Assembly (NCBI GenBank): GCA_029939635.1
Contig: JAOZSN010000122.1
Span: forward strand, 1 to 8,972
DNA: 8,972 bases
Source: Deltaproteobacteria bacterium
GTDB lineage: Bacteria; Desulfobacterota; Desulfobulbia; Desulfobulbales; SURF-16
Reading direction: 5' to 3'
Part shown: positions 7,438 to 8,972 of the stretch, one piece after another
Numbering within the stretch: the first letter of the stretch is position 1
How the letters are laid out: every line of letters begins with the position of its first letter
The notes under the pieces: model-generated
Seen by the model: only the letters and a program-made list of their open reading frames with translations
Databases searched by the model: none
Told to the model about the DNA's origin: nothing
Translations under genes and position numbers: made by a program

Positions 7438-8156
7438 TACTCTTCCTCACTGGCAGGCTTGTGAAACATCATGCGCTGACAAGAAGGACAGCTATGCAGC
7501 TCATCACCACGCAACAACTCATTATATTGCTGGGGTGGGATATTCATATAACAACCCTGGCAAACACCATCGGTGACACCAACAATGGCCATGCCATTAC
7601 GACGTTCCCGCAGCTGCTCATAACGGCGATAGACACCTTTACTGACGCCATCAATCTTACCCTTACGTTCCTTGCTAATTTTGGTCTTCTGCACTTCAAG
7701 CTCTTGCGACATGGTCTCAACTTTTTTCTGTTGGTCAAGCAGATTCGCTCTCTCCTCCTCTGCTGACTCTCCAAGCATCTCGATCTTGGCCTGCATAGCC
7801 TCAGCGATCTCAAGATAACGCTCCACCTCTTCAGCCCGCCGCTTATTAGCGCTCTTGGTCTCTTCAATCTCTTTGAGCAGAGATTGATACTCCCGGTTGG
7901 TCTGCACATTCATCAGCTTGGTCTGCCGATCCTTTAGACGAGTGGTCTCGTCCTCCAGCTCGGTTTCCACGTCCAGCTTCTCTTTACCAACTACCTCCAA
8001 ACGTTCCTTAAGATCTTCAACCTCTTCCAGATAACCATCAATGCCGCTTTGAATACCGTCAAGGGAGCCCTGACCTGTTGCAATTTCCTCGTCCAATTTA
8101 CGAATTCGCAGATCAATATCCTGTAACGCCAGTAATTTACCTAACTCCTCTTTCAA
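7437..8156 (-). CDS. Coiled-coil protein with C-terminal C4 zinc ribbon (DUF164 family)
   Basis: From the TTG start the protein has 239 residues. About 160 N-terminal residues form a long charged coiled coil (repeated E/K/L heptads from LQDIDLRIRKLDEEI through QELEVQKTKISKERK). The C-terminus carries a zinc ribbon, CQGC and CPSC about 20 residues apart, with the family sequence NIPPQQYNELLRG between. This is the bacterial C4-type zinc-ribbon family that includes Helicobacter HP0958 (FlgZ); a nucleic-acid or scaffold role is likely, but none is established for this protein. Start choice: the frame is open to a GTG at 8195, but TTG 8156 has a GAGGA 7 nt upstream and matches the usual family start (KEELGKLLALQ). 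GTG 8162 is too close to that site. Neighbours are a Nif3-like gene and rnhA/rnpB, a recurrent grouping. Confidence 0.85.
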   Translation of the reverse strand: MKEELGKLLALQDIDLRIRKLDEEIATGQGSLDGIQSGIDGYLEEVEDLKERLEVVGKEKLDVETELEDETTRLKDRQTKLMNVQTNREYQSLLKEIEETKSANKRRAEEVERYLEIAEAMQAKIEMLGESAEEERANLLDQQKKVETMSQELEVQKTKISKERKGKIDGVSKGVYRRYEQLRERRNGMAIVGVTDGVCQGCYMNIPPQQYNELLRGDELHSCPSCQRMMFHKPASEEE

Positions 8157-8163
8157 TGTCACT

Positions 8164-8193
8164 TCCTCATGGTATATGGGCTGGAGACCAGCC
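8164..8193 (-). promoter_or_regulatory. Ribosome-binding site and leader hairpin of the zinc-ribbon gene
   Basis: On the minus strand a perfect six-base stem GGCTGG/CCAGCC with a three-base loop (8193-8179) is followed by GAGGA (8168-8164), 7 nt before TTG 8156. The hairpin sits inside the extra residues that would be coding if GTG 8195 were the start, which is a reason to prefer the later start. Confidence 0.4.
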
Positions 8194-8204
8194 ACGTTCT
8201 TAAT

Positions 8205-8244
8205 GGATAAAAGTGCATACTCTCACGCTTTATCCGGTTTTTTT
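8205..8244 (+). terminator. Plus-strand intrinsic-terminator-like hairpin with T7
   Basis: GGATAAA (8205-8211) pairs with TTTATCC (8229-8235), and GTG (8213-8215) with CAC (8224-8226), around an eight-base loop. GG and seven T residues (8238-8244) follow. It reads as a terminator on the plus strand, although the genes on both sides are on the minus strand. It may stop antisense transcription or form a leader structure for the zinc-ribbon gene. Confidence 0.4.
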
Positions 8245-8265
8245 AGATCCTTACCAAACTTTTAC

Positions 8266-8297
8266 CCTACACAGAACATGGCCTCGTTCCATGTAGG
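8266..8297 (-). other. Hairpin just downstream of the Nif3-like gene
   Basis: On the minus strand CCTACATGG (8297-8289) can pair with CCA and TGTAGG (8280s and 8271-8266), leaving a seven-base bulge and a seven-base loop. It begins 4 nt after the stop codon. No U-tract follows, so it could be a 3' end structure rather than an intrinsic terminator. It does not share the core blocks of elements A-C. Confidence 0.3.
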
Positions 8298-8301
8298 ATA
8301 T

Positions 8302-8972
8302 CTATTTTTTATTTGTATCTATCCTGCCCTGCAAAGGTTTTTTTTGCCGGATAGAAGCCTGCACCTTTACCTGTGCCCCAAACAGAGAATCGAGCCGTGC
8401 CACAAGGGGCTCGATAATAATCTGCTCAGTACTGAAATGACCACAGTCAAGGAGACAGATACCTGCATCCTCGGCCCAGCGGGCAACACTATGCTTCACC
8501 TCGGCAGTAATAAAAATCTGCGCGCCCTGCTGACGCGCCAACTCCGCCAAATCACCACAACTGCCACCACACACCGCCACCTGATGCACTATTTCAGGCA
8601 CACTGCCAGCAACAATCATCTCCGGTTGCTGGAGGGTCTGTGACACCCTATCTAAAAATTCAGCACCAACCATGGCTGAGGGCAACCGCCCCAACCGGCC
8701 AAAACCATAGGCAGAATCAGCTCCGTGAACCTGCAAAGGTTGGCAATCCACCAACCCCAGCTTATGGGCAAGCACATCACTAACCCCATCCGGCACCACA
8801 TCCAGATTGGTGTGACAGGCAATGATCTGCATTTCTGCCGCCATAGCCTTGGCGATGATCTGGCCAAGGGGGCTATCAGTACGAATTTGTTTAAGGGGGT
8901 GGAACAGGAGGGGATGGTGGGTAATAATGGTATTAAGACCCTGCTCAAGGGCTTCATCCAGCAGATCAAGGC
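8302..8972 (-). CDS. Nif3-like dinuclear metal centre protein, 5' end outside the window
   Basis: The visible 223 residues lack only an N-terminal stretch, since the frame stays open to the window edge. An internal ATG at 8844 is not the true start, because conserved sequence lies upstream of it. Metal-ligand motifs of the Nif3/YbgI/YqfO family are all present: THHPLLF (adjacent histidines), CHTNLD (aspartate), and CGHFSTEQ (histidine and glutamate). VCGGSCGDL and GAQIFITAEVKHS are also typical. It is the short form without the PII-like insert of B. subtilis YqfO. The family forms hexameric rings and is sometimes annotated as GTP cyclohydrolase I type 2, but the cellular role is unsettled. 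The zinc-ribbon gene lies 145 bp downstream in the same direction. Confidence 0.93.
   Translation of the reverse strand, partial: LDLLDEALEQGLNTIITHHPLLFHPLKQIRTDSPLGQIIAKAMAAEMQIIACHTNLDVVPDGVSDVLAHKLGLVDCQPLQVHGADSAYGFGRLGRLPSAMVGAEFLDRVSQTLQQPEMIVAGSVPEIVHQVAVCGGSCGDLAELARQQGAQIFITAEVKHSVARWAEDAGICLLDCGHFSTEQIIIEPLVARLDSLFGAQVKVQASIRQKKPLQGRIDTNKK

Noticed and set aside
8302..8844. Nif3-like gene as a complete 180-codon gene starting at ATG 8844
   Set aside because: The conserved THHPLLF metal motif is encoded upstream of this ATG in the same open frame, so the gene continues past the window edge.

Overview
The window holds ordinary housekeeping and biosynthetic genes from a mesophilic-to-psychrophilic Gram-negative bacterium of moderate GC. 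Protein style, a fused ispDF gene, a type A RNase P RNA and the gene order (Nif3-like, C4 zinc-ribbon, RNase H, rnpB) suggest a sulfate reducer of the Desulfobulbales, with Desulfotalea as the best guess. That assignment is inference from memory and was not tested by a search.

Layout: pgi (glucose-6-phosphate isomerase) is alone on the plus strand at the left, behind a good sigma-70-type promoter. It converges on a long minus-strand block. Read in the direction of transcription (right to left), the block is: a Nif3-like dinuclear-metal protein (5' end beyond the window edge), a coiled-coil C4 zinc-ribbon protein, an RNase HI-type protein with an unusual N-terminal extension, rnpB, bifunctional ispDF (MEP isoprenoid pathway), then aroD, aroE and aroA (steps 3, 4 and 6 of the shikimate pathway). 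aroD and aroE overlap by 8 nt and are translationally coupled. A promoter overlapping the ispDF stop codon probably drives aroD-aroE and perhaps aroA.

The most interesting structure is intergenic. The three consecutive minus-strand units zinc-ribbon gene, rnhA and rnpB are each followed, right at the stop codon or RNA 3' end, by a long palindrome of one family (57, 121 and 105 bp). The copies share core blocks and orientation, and the paired positions covary, which points to a conserved hairpin in RNA or single-stranded DNA. One copy is an internally deleted version. A second, unrelated repeat region fills the aroE-aroA gap: an imperfect AT-rich palindrome followed by a degenerate 7-bp tandem array that runs almost to the aroA start codon and leaves it without a visible Shine-Dalgarno sequence. 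I found no phage, transposase, CRISPR or defence genes.
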